A program made the translations under genes and the position numbers. From Colwellia demingiae (GTDB taxonomy: Bacteria; Pseudomonadota; Gammaproteobacteria; Enterobacterales; Alteromonadaceae): DNA of 64,000 nt. Where the stretch lies: contig NZ_VOLT01000012.1 of assembly GCF_007954275.1 (NCBI RefSeq), positions 62,001 through 126,000 on the forward strand. The letters are read 5' to 3'. The notes beneath the pieces were generated by a model, which saw only the letters and a list, made by a program, of their open reading frames with translations, ran no database searches and was not told where the DNA came from. Positions 1 through 9,928 of the stretch are shown in pieces (the stretch's first letter is position 1; each line of letters begins with the position of its first letter).

Positions 1-215
1 GGTAACACAAATGGGCTACGCAAGTCATCGGCAGAATAAGCAATGTGATTAAAAGGATTAACCTCTGGCATAGGATCAATGTAATTGGTCGTTGTTGCCT
101 TAACTTGCGCCATGTGAGTTTTAATTTCTGAAGTATCGTCAAAACACCCCGATACCAAAGTCAGCGCCGTGAGACTGAGAATTATTTTTGTCGATATTTG
201 TTGAAAATTTGTCAT
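1..215 (-). CDS. pilP: Type IV pilus assembly lipoprotein PilP (partial, N-terminal end)
   Basis: The N-terminal 71 residues are visible; the gene runs off the left edge. It opens with a lipoprotein signal peptide ending in the lipobox LVSGC, so the mature protein is anchored by a lipidated Cys. In the type IV pilus machine PilP links the inner-membrane PilMNO platform to the PilQ secretin. The ATG overlaps the stop of pilO (ATGA), which fits translational coupling in pilMNOP(Q). The identification rests on position after pilO and the lipobox plus the proline-containing linker. Confidence 0.9.
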   Translation of the reverse strand, partial: MTNFQQISTKIILSLTALTLVSGCFDDTSEIKTHMAQVKATTTNYIDPMPEVNPFNHIAYSADDLRSPFVL

Positions 216-808
216 TTGGCTGCCTCCTCTTGATAACGGTATGTTTTAGCTTGTAACTTTAAATTCAAGATTTCACTATCACTTTGTGAAATGCTTATCT
301 TAAAGTCATGTAAGGTCACAATTCTAGGTAAGCCTGCAATTTTACTCACAAACTGACCAAATGAGTGATATGGTCCTATTACTTCAATATCAATCGGTAA
401 TTCAATATAAATTTCTTTACTGATTTCTGGTTGCCACTCTAATTTTACAAAATCAAGACCACTCGTGGTACCAACAAAAGTAATATCATCCAATAAGCCT
501 GGAATCTCATGACTATTTGGTAAACTACGTAATTGATTAGCAAAAGTATCTTCGGCCTCAACCATTTGAGCTCGAAATAAATCTAAATTAGCTGCAACAT
601 GGTATTTAGCACGGTAAGACTCTTTTAATGTTGTTTCTTCATAGAAGACACGATCAAGTTGTTTCATTTGATCACTAATTAAGCCCATATAACCTAAAAA
701 CCCGATCACGATCGCTAGAAAAACAGCTAAAATCAATTTTGCGGCTGCTGGCCATTGACCTATATTTTCAAGTTCTAGATTGTCGAATTGGGATGCATCA
801 AACTTCAT
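212..808 (-). CDS. pilO: Type IV pilus inner-membrane platform protein PilO
   Basis: This is a 198-residue bitopic protein: a short cytoplasmic N-terminus, one membrane segment at about residues 24-46 (LILAVFLAIVIGFLGYMGLI), a coiled-coil stretch and a periplasmic ferredoxin-like domain. The length is usual for PilO. It pairs with PilN in the alignment subcomplex of the type IV pilus. Its ATG overlaps the pilN stop by one base (TAATG) and its stop overlaps the pilP start, so the operon is tightly coupled. Confidence 0.93.
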   Translation of the reverse strand: MKFDASQFDNLELENIGQWPAAAKLILAVFLAIVIGFLGYMGLISDQMKQLDRVFYEETTLKESYRAKYHVAANLDLFRAQMVEAEDTFANQLRSLPNSHEIPGLLDDITFVGTTSGLDFVKLEWQPEISKEIYIELPIDIEVIGPYHSFGQFVSKIAGLPRIVTLHDFKISISQSDSEILNLKLQAKTYRYQEEAAK

Positions 809-1374
809 TATTTGCTCCCTTTATTAGCATCATCTAAGCCTTTAATTTTCACTTTCATTTTAAAACTACTAAGTAGTTTAGGAGAGCCATCATCAGCAGT
901 AATAGACTCTGGGGTTGCATCAACAAATAAATCAGATAATTCAACCGCACGAATCATATTAGCTAAATGGTTGTTCGATTCACTCTTTCCAGTCAGCTGT
1001 AAAGTATTACCTTGTTTTTCTAGCTCAATTATATAAATACCATTAGGGATGATTTTTGCTATTTCATCAAGTACTTGTGTACCTACATTTCGACTACGTT
1101 GTAATTGTTCAACAACATTAATTCGTTTTTGTAACGCCAATTTTTTCGCGTTTAAGGTTTTTATCTCATTTATTTGAATATCAAGTTGCGCTATTTCATT
1201 TTTCAAATATTGATTTTTACTATTTTGACCATCAATATGAGCTTGATAATAAAAATTAATAGCTAAAACCAAAGCTAAAGTAAGTAAGCCAACCGCAGCT
1301 AAAATGGTAAAGTATTCTTTTTGTTGGGCCTTCAGTGCTGCTGCGCGCCAAGGGAGTAGGTTTATATGTGCCAT
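808..1374 (-). CDS. pilN: Type IV pilus inner-membrane platform protein PilN
   Basis: The 188-residue protein starts MAHINLLPWR, the conserved N-terminal INLLPWR peptide by which PilN docks onto PilM. A membrane segment follows at about residues 23-44, then a coiled coil and a periplasmic domain. It overlaps the end of pilM by 13 bases and the start of pilO by one base. It forms the PilN-PilO heterodimer of the type IV pilus platform. Confidence 0.95.
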   Translation of the reverse strand: MAHINLLPWRAAALKAQQKEYFTILAAVGLLTLALVLAINFYYQAHIDGQNSKNQYLKNEIAQLDIQINEIKTLNAKKLALQKRINVVEQLQRSRNVGTQVLDEIAKIIPNGIYIIELEKQGNTLQLTGKSESNNHLANMIRAVELSDLFVDATPESITADDGSPKLLSSFKMKVKIKGLDDANKGSK

Positions 1375-2441
1375 GGGGTAAAACTCCTTAAGGCTAAACC
1401 TGTTGCCACCATTAATTGAGGTGCAACATTAGCAAGTTCATCTTGCTCAATAGATTCACCATATGACATATCATTGAATGGGTTAGCAATAACGGTATGT
1501 ATTCCTAATTCTTCTGTAAGCAAGCTTTCAATGCCTTCTAACGCCGCTGTGCCGCCAGAAATTAATAAGTAGTCAACTTTCTTTTGTCCACTAGTAGTTA
1601 AAAACATCTGAATAGCACGACGTATTTGCTGCATTAATACAGTATGAAAAGGTGCTAATACTTCAAAAGTATAGTTTGGGGGTAAGTCGTTAGAGGTTTT
1701 TGATTCTTCAGCTTGCTCAAAGGATTTATTGTAATAAGATACAATAGAACGAGTGTATTGTTCCCCGCCAAACATTTGATCTCGACTATAAATGTGTTTA
1801 CCTGCATCAGTTGCTGAGAAAAGTGTAACTGTTGAGCCAATGTCGACAATCGCTACGACTTTATCTTTCGCGTCATCGGGAAGCTGCGTTAAACATAAAT
1901 CATAAGCTCGGCCAACCGCATAAGATTCAACATCAATGACTTTGGCATGAAAATCTCCAGCATCTAATGCTGCAACGCGCGCTTCAATAGACTCCGTTCG
2001 AGCAGCGCTAAGCAATACATTTACTTTGCTAGGATCCGATTCATTAACATCAAGGGTTTCAAAGTCTAAACTAACTTCATCAAGCGGAAATGGAATGAGG
2101 CTATCAGCTTCAATTTCAATTTGGCTTGCGAGTTCATCCTCTGTCAAAGCAACGTCCATATAAATCAATTTAGTGATAACTGTTTGCCCTGATACTGCAG
2201 CGGCTGCATCGGTCGCTTTCGCAGAAATCTTTTTTCTAAGTTTAGCGATAACAGCACCAACGGCTTCAATATCTTGTATCTCACGATCAACAACTGAACC
2301 TCGAGGCATTGGCTCAATAGCAAAATCTTCAATTACAAAACCTTCATCTCCCTGACCTAAGAGTACTGCCTTTGCTGAATGAGAACCAATATCGATCCCA
2401 ACCATCATAGAATTTTTCTTTTTCCATAGTTTGTCTAGCAT
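1362..2441 (-). CDS. pilM: Type IV pilus assembly ATPase-like protein PilM
   Basis: PilM is an actin-like cytoplasmic protein that binds the PilN tail. The phosphate-1 motif is visible as GIDIGSHSAKAV and phosphate-2 as VDIGSTVTLF, with the adenosine-type loop LLISGGTAAL near the C-terminus. I start it at the ATG giving MLDKLWKKK, which matches the family's usual N-terminus; a GCAGGT stretch lies just upstream. An in-frame TTG four codons earlier would add only MQVF. First gene of pilMNOP, divergent from mrcA as in many gammaproteobacteria. Confidence 0.94.
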   Translation of the reverse strand: MLDKLWKKKNSMMVGIDIGSHSAKAVLLGQGDEGFVIEDFAIEPMPRGSVVDREIQDIEAVGAVIAKLRKKISAKATDAAAAVSGQTVITKLIYMDVALTEDELASQIEIEADSLIPFPLDEVSLDFETLDVNESDPSKVNVLLSAARTESIEARVAALDAGDFHAKVIDVESYAVGRAYDLCLTQLPDDAKDKVVAIVDIGSTVTLFSATDAGKHIYSRDQMFGGEQYTRSIVSYYNKSFEQAEESKTSNDLPPNYTFEVLAPFHTVLMQQIRRAIQMFLTTSGQKKVDYLLISGGTAALEGIESLLTEELGIHTVIANPFNDMSYGESIEQDELANVAPQLMVATGLALRSFTPWHI

Positions 2442-2568
2442 AAAGACCTGCAATTTTTATTTTTGTAATTATTTTAGACGCATAATACGTATAAATACAT
2501 TTATTACATGCTTTTACACGATATACTAGTACTATCTTACATTTTTATCCACCAATTGGTCTTTTGCT
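2442..2568. promoter_or_regulatory. Divergent pilM/mrcA intergenic promoter region
   Basis: These 127 bp separate two divergent starts and must hold both promoters. The stretch is AT-rich, with several TAATAC/TATACT-like -10 candidates. I cannot single out either promoter with confidence. Confidence 0.4.
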
Positions 2569-5160
2569 GTGTTGTCAATCAAAAATTTATTAAAAGTCAG
2601 CTTGATACTGTTAATTTTAGTCTCAATTGCTGTTTATAGTTTATATCTTTCAATGCGTTCAGAATTACCTAGTGTTGACTCATTAAAAGACTTGCATTGG
2701 CAAACGCCATTGCAAGTTTATAGTCAAGATGGTTTGTTAATTTCACAGTTTGGTGAAAAGAAACGTACCCCATTAACATTAGAGCAAGTTCCTCAACAAC
2801 TGATTGATGCCTTATTAGCAACAGAAGACGATCGATTTTATTTGCATTTTGGTGTTGATCCAATCGGCATGGGTCGTGCTGTGCTTGGTAAACTAATGGG
2901 TCAAGATAAAGGCGGCGCTAGTACGATTACTATGCAAGTAGCACGTAATTTTTTCCTAACTCGTGAGGTAACTTACACACGTAAAATTCGTGAAATATTT
3001 TTATCATTTCACATTGAAAATTTACTGAGTAAAGATGAAATATTAATGCTATACATTAATAAAATTGAATTGGGTCATAGGTCATTTGGCTTTGGTGCCG
3101 CAGCTCAAGTTTATTACGGTAAAGAAATTCACGAGCTTAATCTTGCCCAAATTGCCGTACTCGCTGGGCTTCCTAAGGCTCCCTCAACGTTAAACCCTAT
3201 TCGCTCACCCAAACGAGCGAAAGCTCGCCGTGCTGTAGTTCTACAACGTATGTTAGTTAGTGGTTACATCTCTGACTTACAATATCAAACAGCTAAAAAT
3301 GCACCTATCACTGGAAAAAGACATGGTGCTGAAATTGAATTAAATGCTCCCTACGTTGCTGAAATGGCTCATAATGAAGTACTTAAGCGTTACGGAAAAG
3401 ATAAAGCATATACAGAAGGCTACAAAGTATTTACTACTGTAACCTCAAAACTACAAACCGCTGCAGAACAAGCTCTGGTAAATAATTTATTGAATTATGA
3501 CCAACGTCATGGATATCGTGGACCTCTATCTTCACTTAGACCTCCACCAATATCTCGGGACAAAACTTCTGAAATACAGGTAGTCCCATTATTACAAGAA
3601 GAGCTAACTAAGGCCTTATCAGACGCTACTTATTATCAAATGCTTGAACCAGCGATAGTGCTTGCCGTTGAAGAAAAGTCGGTCAGTATTCAATTGCGTA
3701 ATGAAGTGACTGCAACAATTAAGTGGCAAGGGTTAGCTTGGGCACGTCCTTATATTAACGACCAAAAACAAGGTAGACCACCCAAAACTGCAAAAGATAT
3801 CCTTAAATTCGGTGATGTTATCTTAGTTAGTAAAATGACTGATAATAATTATCGCCTAGGACAGCTTCCAACCGCTAGTGCTGCCATAGTGTCTTTATCT
3901 CCAAATGATGGTGCAATTAAAGCGGCCGTTGGCGGCTTTAGTTTCAAACAGAGTCAATTTAATCGTGTTACTCAAGCTAAGCGTCAAGTGGGGTCAAATA
4001 TCAAACCCTTTATTTATTCTGCAGCGCTCGAACATGGATTCACCCTAGCTTCATTAGTGAATGATGCCCCGATAAATCAGTGGGATAAAAGCTCAGGAGT
4101 TGTATGGCGTCCTAGGAACTCTCCAGAAAAATATGTGGGTCTATTGAGAGTTAGATTAGCATTAGCACAATCAAAAAATGTAATTGCTGTACGATTATTA
4201 AAAAGTATTGGCGTTACCAATACCATCAAACACTTAACCGCCTTTGGCTTTAGTGCTGCCGATTTGCCACGTAATGAGACGTTAGCACTGGGCTCTGCCT
4301 CATTAACACCGTTAGAGGTAGCTACAGGCTTCTCTGCCTTCGCTAATGGTGGATTTTTAGTTGAACCTTATCTAATTGATCGTATTGAGAACAGTGAGGG
4401 CGAAATTATTTATCAATCTACCCCCGTGCTAGCTTGTGATCCATGTATTCAAACTGATGAATTAGATGATACTGACCAACAGCTGGATGTATTAAGTAAT
4501 AATATTCCAGATCACGATATAATAATTGAAGATGCACTGATTCCTAAGCAATCTGAGGACGATCAAACTGTTCAGATCAAGCAAGCAGCTCGAATCATCA
4601 GTCCTCAAAATGCTTTTTTAATTACTCAAGCGCTTAATAGTGCTATTTGGGGTGCAGATTGGTCTGCCAAACATGGCTGGCAAGGTACTGGTTGGCGAGC
4701 TAGAACACTTAAGCGCCGTGATATCGCAGGTAAAACCGGTACGACTAACGAAGCAAAAGATGCTTGGTTTTCTGGATTTAGCCGAAATATAGTCACCACC
4801 TCATGGATAGGTTTTGATGATCCTCGCCATATTTTAGGCCAATCAGTTTATAATAATAACTTAGGAAAAAACCAAACAACGGGTAAAGAATTTGGTGCGA
4901 AGTCAGCACAACCGGCATGGATTGACTTTATGCGCATCGCTCTTGCTGATTCTGAGCAAGAAGCTTTTCAGCCCCCAGTGGATATTGTATCTGTCCGTAT
5001 TGATAAGACGACAGGAAAATTAACCACCAAGACCGATAAAACCAGCCAATTTGAATACTTCCGTCTAGGGAAGGTACCGACTGAATATGTTACTGAAGAC
5101 AATAGCAGTGAAATATTATCTGGTGGTCAACAAAAAGAAGAGGAAGAAGAACTGTTTTAA
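2569..5160 (+). CDS. mrcA: Penicillin-binding protein 1A (bifunctional transglycosylase/transpeptidase)
   Basis: This class A PBP builds and crosslinks peptidoglycan in the periplasm. After an N-terminal membrane anchor (about residues 7-27) comes the GT51 glycosyltransferase domain with EDDRFYLHFGVDP and KGGASTITMQVARNFFL. The transpeptidase domain shows SxxK (SNIK), SxN (SKN) and KTGT (GKTGTTNEAKDAWFSGFS). The 863 residues are normal for PBP1A, including the OB-like insert between the domains. The start is a GTG (GTG TTG TCA ATC); the next codon is a TTG that could also serve. The C-terminus is acidic (KEEEEELF). Confidence 0.96.
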   Translation: MLSIKNLLKVSLILLILVSIAVYSLYLSMRSELPSVDSLKDLHWQTPLQVYSQDGLLISQFGEKKRTPLTLEQVPQQLIDALLATEDDRFYLHFGVDPIGMGRAVLGKLMGQDKGGASTITMQVARNFFLTREVTYTRKIREIFLSFHIENLLSKDEILMLYINKIELGHRSFGFGAAAQVYYGKEIHELNLAQIAVLAGLPKAPSTLNPIRSPKRAKARRAVVLQRMLVSGYISDLQYQTAKNAPITGKRHGAEIELNAPYVAEMAHNEVLKRYGKDKAYTEGYKVFTTVTSKLQTAAEQALVNNLLNYDQRHGYRGPLSSLRPPPISRDKTSEIQVVPLLQEELTKALSDATYYQMLEPAIVLAVEEKSVSIQLRNEVTATIKWQGLAWARPYINDQKQGRPPKTAKDILKFGDVILVSKMTDNNYRLGQLPTASAAIVSLSPNDGAIKAAVGGFSFKQSQFNRVTQAKRQVGSNIKPFIYSAALEHGFTLASLVNDAPINQWDKSSGVVWRPRNSPEKYVGLLRVRLALAQSKNVIAVRLLKSIGVTNTIKHLTAFGFSAADLPRNETLALGSASLTPLEVATGFSAFANGGFLVEPYLIDRIENSEGEIIYQSTPVLACDPCIQTDELDDTDQQLDVLSNNIPDHDIIIEDALIPKQSEDDQTVQIKQAARIISPQNAFLITQALNSAIWGADWSAKHGWQGTGWRARTLKRRDIAGKTGTTNEAKDAWFSGFSRNIVTTSWIGFDDPRHILGQSVYNNNLGKNQTTGKEFGAKSAQPAWIDFMRIALADSEQEAFQPPVDIVSVRIDKTTGKLTTKTDKTSQFEYFRLGKVPTEYVTEDNSSEILSGGQQKEEEEELF

Positions 5161-5205
5161 CCAGACTTTAACTTTGAAACATTAGTTATTTCTCAAATTA
5201 GAAGA

Positions 5206-5241
5206 ACAAAAAAGCAGCTAGTGATTTACATTAGCTGCTTT
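5206..5241 (-). terminator. Rho-independent terminator of the arg operon
   Basis: A perfect 10-bp stem, AAAGCAGCTA paired with TAGCTGCTTT around an 11-base loop, is followed on the minus strand by a run of Ts. It lies between convergent mrcA and argA. The T-run is on the argA side, so it mainly ends the arg transcript; it may work weakly for mrcA. Confidence 0.8.
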
Positions 5242-5299
5242 AAATATAGCCTTAATACAGATTTGATATCCAACTAAAAATCAATGTTATAAAAATTAC

Positions 5300-6619
5300 T
5301 TATATATCTTTGATAAAGACTTTCGAATTACGTTGAAAGTTATACATCTGTTTCTTCCCTTCAGGTAACCTTTCAAGTGAGGCCTCAATAAAGCCTTGTT
5401 CTAGAAACCAATGCCCGCTGACTGTGGTCAATAAAAATAGCGACGTTAAGCCTTTCTTTTTTGCACTCAACTCTAATGCATTGATAATTCTTTCGCCTCG
5501 ATTTCCTTTACGGTAATCAGGGTCAATGACAACACAAGCAACTTCAGCCATTTTTGCTTCAGGGTATGGATATAAAGCAGCGCAAGCGATGATTACTTCT
5601 TCTTTTTTAAGCACTGTAAAATATTCTATTTCCATCTCGAGTAACTCGCGAGAGCGCTTCACTAAAACCCCCTCCTCCTCAAGCGGTTGAATCAGTTCTA
5701 AAATTCCAGCAACATCATCAATAGTCGCAGTAGCAATCAATTCCTTATGATCTTTGGCAATCAAAGTACCTGCACCATCACGGGTAAATAGCTCTTGTAA
5801 CAATGCAGTATCACTTTGATAGCTAACGCAATGACAACGCTCTACACCGTTTTCGCCGCTTTGAATGATTGAGCGAAGTAATAACTGACGAACATGGCAG
5901 TCTTTTTCATCAAGCAAAGTTTTTACCGTGCGAACACTACAGCTACGAATTAACTTTCCAGACTTATCAATAAGCCCTTCATCTTCGGTGAATGCAATCA
6001 GCTTATCTGCTTTGAGTGAGATAGCTGTTTGTGTGGCTACATCTTCTAAAGCTAAGTTAAAAACTTCGCCTGTTGGCGAGTAACCTATTGGTGAAAGTAA
6101 AACAATTGAGCCATAATCCAGCTGCATATTAATGCCATCTGAATCTATTCTTCTTACGCTACCAGTATACTTATAATCAATACCATTACGAACACCCATA
6201 GGTTTTGCAATGACAAAATTTCCCGTACTGACTCGAATTTGCGAGCCGTGCATAGGTGAATTAACCACACCAGTAGAGAGCAATGCTTCAATATGAAGAC
6301 GCAAAGAGCCGGTAGCATCTTTTACAGCCACTAATGTTTGCGCATCAGTGACTCGAATATTGTTTACAACGTTTTCCTCAAGCTCTCGTTGCTGCATGCG
6401 ATCTACAATCTGTGGCCTTGCGCCATGCACCACCACTAACTTCACACCTAAACTACGTAATAATGAAATATCATGAATAATATTAGCAAAATTTGGATGC
6501 GTAACTGCTTCACCACCAAACATAAGTACCACCGTTTTTCCACGATGGGCATTAATATAGGGCGCCGCATTTCTAAACCATTTAACGTAATTTTGCTCGC
6601 TATTATTCATGTTTTCCAT
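5300..6619 (-). CDS. argA: Amino-acid N-acetyltransferase (N-acetylglutamate synthase)
   Basis: It makes N-acetylglutamate from glutamate and acetyl-CoA, the first step of arginine synthesis. The N-terminal amino-acid-kinase fold (about 1-290) carries LMFGGEAVTHPNF and LVVVHGARPQI and is the arginine-sensing part in this family. The C-terminal GNAT domain (about 292-430) has the acetyl-CoA loop PDYRKGNRGERII. At 439 residues it matches the classic E. coli-type enzyme (443). Two ATGs three codons apart are possible; the second (6610) has a better GGA spacing. It is last in argCBFGHA, 33 bp after argH. Confidence 0.95.
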   Translation of the reverse strand: MENMNNSEQNYVKWFRNAAPYINAHRGKTVVLMFGGEAVTHPNFANIIHDISLLRSLGVKLVVVHGARPQIVDRMQQRELEENVVNNIRVTDAQTLVAVKDATGSLRLHIEALLSTGVVNSPMHGSQIRVSTGNFVIAKPMGVRNGIDYKYTGSVRRIDSDGINMQLDYGSIVLLSPIGYSPTGEVFNLALEDVATQTAISLKADKLIAFTEDEGLIDKSGKLIRSCSVRTVKTLLDEKDCHVRQLLLRSIIQSGENGVERCHCVSYQSDTALLQELFTRDGAGTLIAKDHKELIATATIDDVAGILELIQPLEEEGVLVKRSRELLEMEIEYFTVLKKEEVIIACAALYPYPEAKMAEVACVVIDPDYRKGNRGERIINALELSAKKKGLTSLFLLTTVSGHWFLEQGFIEASLERLPEGKKQMYNFQRNSKVFIKDI

Positions 6620-6652
6620 TCTTTAATATAACTTCGCTATTTTCTGTAAAGA

Positions 6653-8590
6653 CTACTTACTTTGACCAACAATATATTCCATCGCTACTTCATCAGCAGG
6701 ATCTTTATGCGGGCTTGGTTCACTGTCTTCAATGATATTATCTGCAAGCGAGTTCTTATCAATTACGTTAAAACCAAGCTGTTCAAAGTACTGTGGAATA
6801 TAAGTTAAAACGATGATTTGTTCTAATTCCATTTGATTAGCAAATTCTAACAAATACTGAACAAGCGCCTCACCTTGGCCTTGCTTTTGAGCATCATCTT
6901 GCACAACGACAGAGAGTATCTCTGCTAGACCTGTTTGGTAAATGTAAAGCGATGCGGTGCCAACAACATTACCGTCAAGTTCAGCGACGACGAAATTCTG
7001 AATATCATGAATTATATTGTCACGAGTCCGTGGTAAAATTTCACCTTTATCAGCCCAGAAATTAGTCAATTGATGAATACTATCTACATCAGACATTCTG
7101 GCTCGACGAACAGACATAGCTGCAGCGCGTTGTGCATTTAAGCGTTGTTTTACTTGCTTAAGTGCACCTTCAATTCTTTGTTTGCCTGGCGCACCAACCA
7201 CTTGCTCATTTAAAATCGCTTCATTGCCAGACTGCGTAGTCGCCAGTGCTTTTTTAACTTGCGATCGTGATGTTCCACCAAGCGCTTCACGCTTATTAAG
7301 CGTCGATTCAATTGAAAGATGTTGATAAACATCTTGCTCAATTTTATCACTAAACTCTTGCAGTTGGCTTATGGTTAAATCTTCTAAAGGTACACCTTTA
7401 TCGATAGCAGCTAATACTACTTCACCAACAATATGATGGGCTTCACGGAACGGAATATCTTTACCCACTAAATAATCAGCAAGCTCAGTCGCATTGGCAT
7501 AACCTTGTTGAGCGGCCGCTAGTGTACGTGAACGGTTTACTTTCAAACCATCTGCAACTAAAACCGCCATTTCCATACACTCTTGCCAAGTATCAAGCGC
7601 GTCGAATAAACCTTCTTTGTCTTCTTGCATATCTTTATTATACGCAAGCGCCAAAGCTTTCATTGTAGTTAACATGCCCGTTAATGAGCCGAAAACACGC
7701 CCTGCTTTTCCACGAATTAATTCACAAGCATCCGGGTTTTTCTTTTGCGGCATCAATGATGAACCAGAACTAACTAAGTCACTCATTTCTACAAAACCAG
7801 CTTCACCTGAGTTGTAGAAAATTAAATCTTCTGCAAAACGTGATAAATGCATCATTGAAATACTGGCTGAAGCCAATAACTCAATAACGTGATCTCTATC
7901 AGAAACAGCATCAAGGCTATTCATTGTTGCGGTTCTAAAACCTAAACGGTTAGCTAATGCTTTTCTATCAATAGGATACGCTGTGCCCGCTAAGGCACCA
8001 GAGCCTAATGGCGAAACATCTAAACGGTAAAGGGCATCTTTTAGACGGCCAATATCACGGTTAAACATTTCTACATAGGCTAAACACCAATGACCAAAAG
8101 TAATCGGTTGTGCTCTTTGTAAATGGGTATAACCTGGTAATACAGTATCTTTTTCACGTTCAGCTAAATTCATCATTGCTTGTTGTAAATTCACTAGGGC
8201 AAAGACTAATTCGCCACCCGTTTCTTTACACCAAAGCTTTAAATCAGTTGCTACTTGGTCGTTACGACTGCGACCCGTATGAAGCTTCTTACCTAAATCA
8301 CCGGTTTTTTCAATTAATTGAATTTCTACCCAGCTATGAATGTCTTCCGCATCAGATAACAAAATTTGCTTAGGATTTTCTTCTACAGACGCTTTTAACT
8401 CTTCTAATGCTGCCGTTAAACGGACTAATTCGCCATCGTTTATTACACCTACTTCATGAATAGCCTGCGCCCAAGCGATTGAGCCAACGATATCTTGCAC
8501 GGCCATACGGTAATCTACCGGCAACGAATCATTAAACTTCTTAAATTGTAAACTCGCCTTTTCTTTAAATCTTCCGCCCCATAAAGCCAT
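6653..8590 (-). CDS. argH: Argininosuccinate lyase fused to a C-terminal GNAT acetyltransferase domain
   Basis: Residues 1 to about 465 are argininosuccinate lyase, which splits argininosuccinate into arginine and fumarate; the signature [12 protein letters not shown] is intact, as is TGRSRNDQ. Residues about 490-640 form a GNAT domain ([14 protein letters not shown], then [21 protein letters not shown] with the acetyl-CoA loop). The fusion, known as ArgH(A) in Vibrio, Moritella and relatives, makes the protein 645 residues against about 460 for plain ArgH. It begins 2 bp after the argG stop. In those relatives the extra domain can supply N-acetylglutamate synthase activity. Confidence 0.95.
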   Translation of the reverse strand: MALWGGRFKEKASLQFKKFNDSLPVDYRMAVQDIVGSIAWAQAIHEVGVINDGELVRLTAALEELKASVEENPKQILLSDAEDIHSWVEIQLIEKTGDLGKKLHTGRSRNDQVATDLKLWCKETGGELVFALVNLQQAMMNLAEREKDTVLPGYTHLQRAQPITFGHWCLAYVEMFNRDIGRLKDALYRLDVSPLGSGALAGTAYPIDRKALANRLGFRTATMNSLDAVSDRDHVIELLASASISMMHLSRFAEDLIFYNSGEAGFVEMSDLVSSGSSLMPQKKNPDACELIRGKAGRVFGSLTGMLTTMKALALAYNKDMQEDKEGLFDALDTWQECMEMAVLVADGLKVNRSRTLAAAQQGYANATELADYLVGKDIPFREAHHIVGEVVLAAIDKGVPLEDLTISQLQEFSDKIEQDVYQHLSIESTLNKREALGGTSRSQVKKALATTQSGNEAILNEQVVGAPGKQRIEGALKQVKQRLNAQRAAAMSVRRARMSDVDSIHQLTNFWADKGEILPRTRDNIIHDIQNFVVAELDGNVVGTASLYIYQTGLAEILSVVVQDDAQKQGQGEALVQYLLEFANQMELEQIIVLTYIPQYFEQLGFNVIDKNSLADNIIEDSEPSPHKDPADEVAMEYIVGQSK

Positions 8591-8592
8591 TG

Positions 8593-9849
8593 TTATTTCG
8601 CCTTATCTTTTAGAGCATCTTTTTGAGAAAGCGCAGTAATTCTGCTTGATAAACTGAATAAACGAATAAAACCTTCTGCATGTTTTTGGTCGTAAACATC
8701 ATCAGCACCAAAAGTAGCAAACGCTTCAGAATACAAACTGTTTGGTGAGCGACGTTGAATCACTTGTGCCATACCTTTGTATAATTTAACAACAACATCA
8801 CCTGTTAACTTTTCAGCAAACGATGCAGCAGAGGCTAGCTGTGCTTTAGCAAGTGGCGTAAACCAACGTCCGTCATAGATAACATGAGAGAATTCAAGTC
8901 CTACAGATTCACGATATTTAAGTGATTCTTTATCTAGAATAAGTGTTTCTAAGCCTTTGTATGCGGCCATTAAAATAGTACCACCTGGTGTTTCATAACA
9001 ACCACGAGATTTCATACCGACTAAACGGTTTTCTACAATATCAATTCTGCCGACACCGTGTGCAGCACCTTTTTCGTTAAGGTACATTAAGGCTTCATAG
9101 GCACCCGCACCATGTTGAGAAAAATCTTTCCCATCAATGGCAACCAATTCACCTTCTTTAAAGCTTAATTGTATTTTTTCTGGCACATCTGGCGCATCCA
9201 TTGGATCAACCGTCATAGTCCATACTTCTTTAGATGGCTCACACCATGGGTCTTCTAATTCCCCACCTTCATGAGATATATGCCAAGCATTTGCATCACG
9301 GCTATAGATTTTAGTTAATGATGCAGCACAAGGAATATTACGCTCTGCCAAATAATCAAGTAAGTCTTCACGAGAAACCATGTCCCATTCGCGCCATGGT
9401 GCAATAACAGTAAGCTCAGGTGCTAAGGCTGCAAAACAAGATTCAAAACGTACTTGGTCGTTGCCCTTACCAGTACAACCATGACAGACTGCATCAGCAC
9501 CAACTTTAAGCGCAACTTCTATGTGTGCTTTAGCAATGATAGGGCGTGCCATTGACGTACCTAACAAATATTGACCTTCGTAAACTGAACCTGTTTTCAG
9601 AATTGGGTAGATATATTCTTTTACGTATTCTTCTTTCAGATCTACTACGTAACATTCTGAGGCACCAGATGCGATGGCTTTTTCTTTAACGCCCTCAAGT
9701 TCTTCATCACCTTGGCCTACATCAGCACAAAATGCGATAACTTCACAACCGTCGTAATTTTCTTTTAACCATGGAATGATAGCTGAAGTATCTAATCCAC
9801 CTGAATATGCCAATACTACTTTTTTAATTGTTTTCTTTGCTAAAGCCAT
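8593..9849 (-). CDS. argG: Argininosuccinate synthase
   Basis: It joins citrulline and aspartate with ATP to give argininosuccinate. The ATP pyrophosphatase loop [11 protein letters not shown] is at residues 14-24 and [13 protein letters not shown] is intact. The 418 residues fit the roughly 400-residue (type 1) form rather than the longer E. coli form. An AGAGAAG Shine-Dalgarno precedes the ATG. It sits between argF and argH in the minus-strand operon. Confidence 0.97.
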   Translation of the reverse strand: MALAKKTIKKVVLAYSGGLDTSAIIPWLKENYDGCEVIAFCADVGQGDEELEGVKEKAIASGASECYVVDLKEEYVKEYIYPILKTGSVYEGQYLLGTSMARPIIAKAHIEVALKVGADAVCHGCTGKGNDQVRFESCFAALAPELTVIAPWREWDMVSREDLLDYLAERNIPCAASLTKIYSRDANAWHISHEGGELEDPWCEPSKEVWTMTVDPMDAPDVPEKIQLSFKEGELVAIDGKDFSQHGAGAYEALMYLNEKGAAHGVGRIDIVENRLVGMKSRGCYETPGGTILMAAYKGLETLILDKESLKYRESVGLEFSHVIYDGRWFTPLAKAQLASAASFAEKLTGDVVVKLYKGMAQVIQRRSPNSLYSEAFATFGADDVYDQKHAEGFIRLFSLSSRITALSQKDALKDKAK

Positions 9850-9928
9850 GTTCTTCTCTCTTAAATATCTTAAATTTGTTTAGTTAATTTCTTACTTTGA
9901 TTCGGTGTTTTTTCTACTTGTTGTTAAT

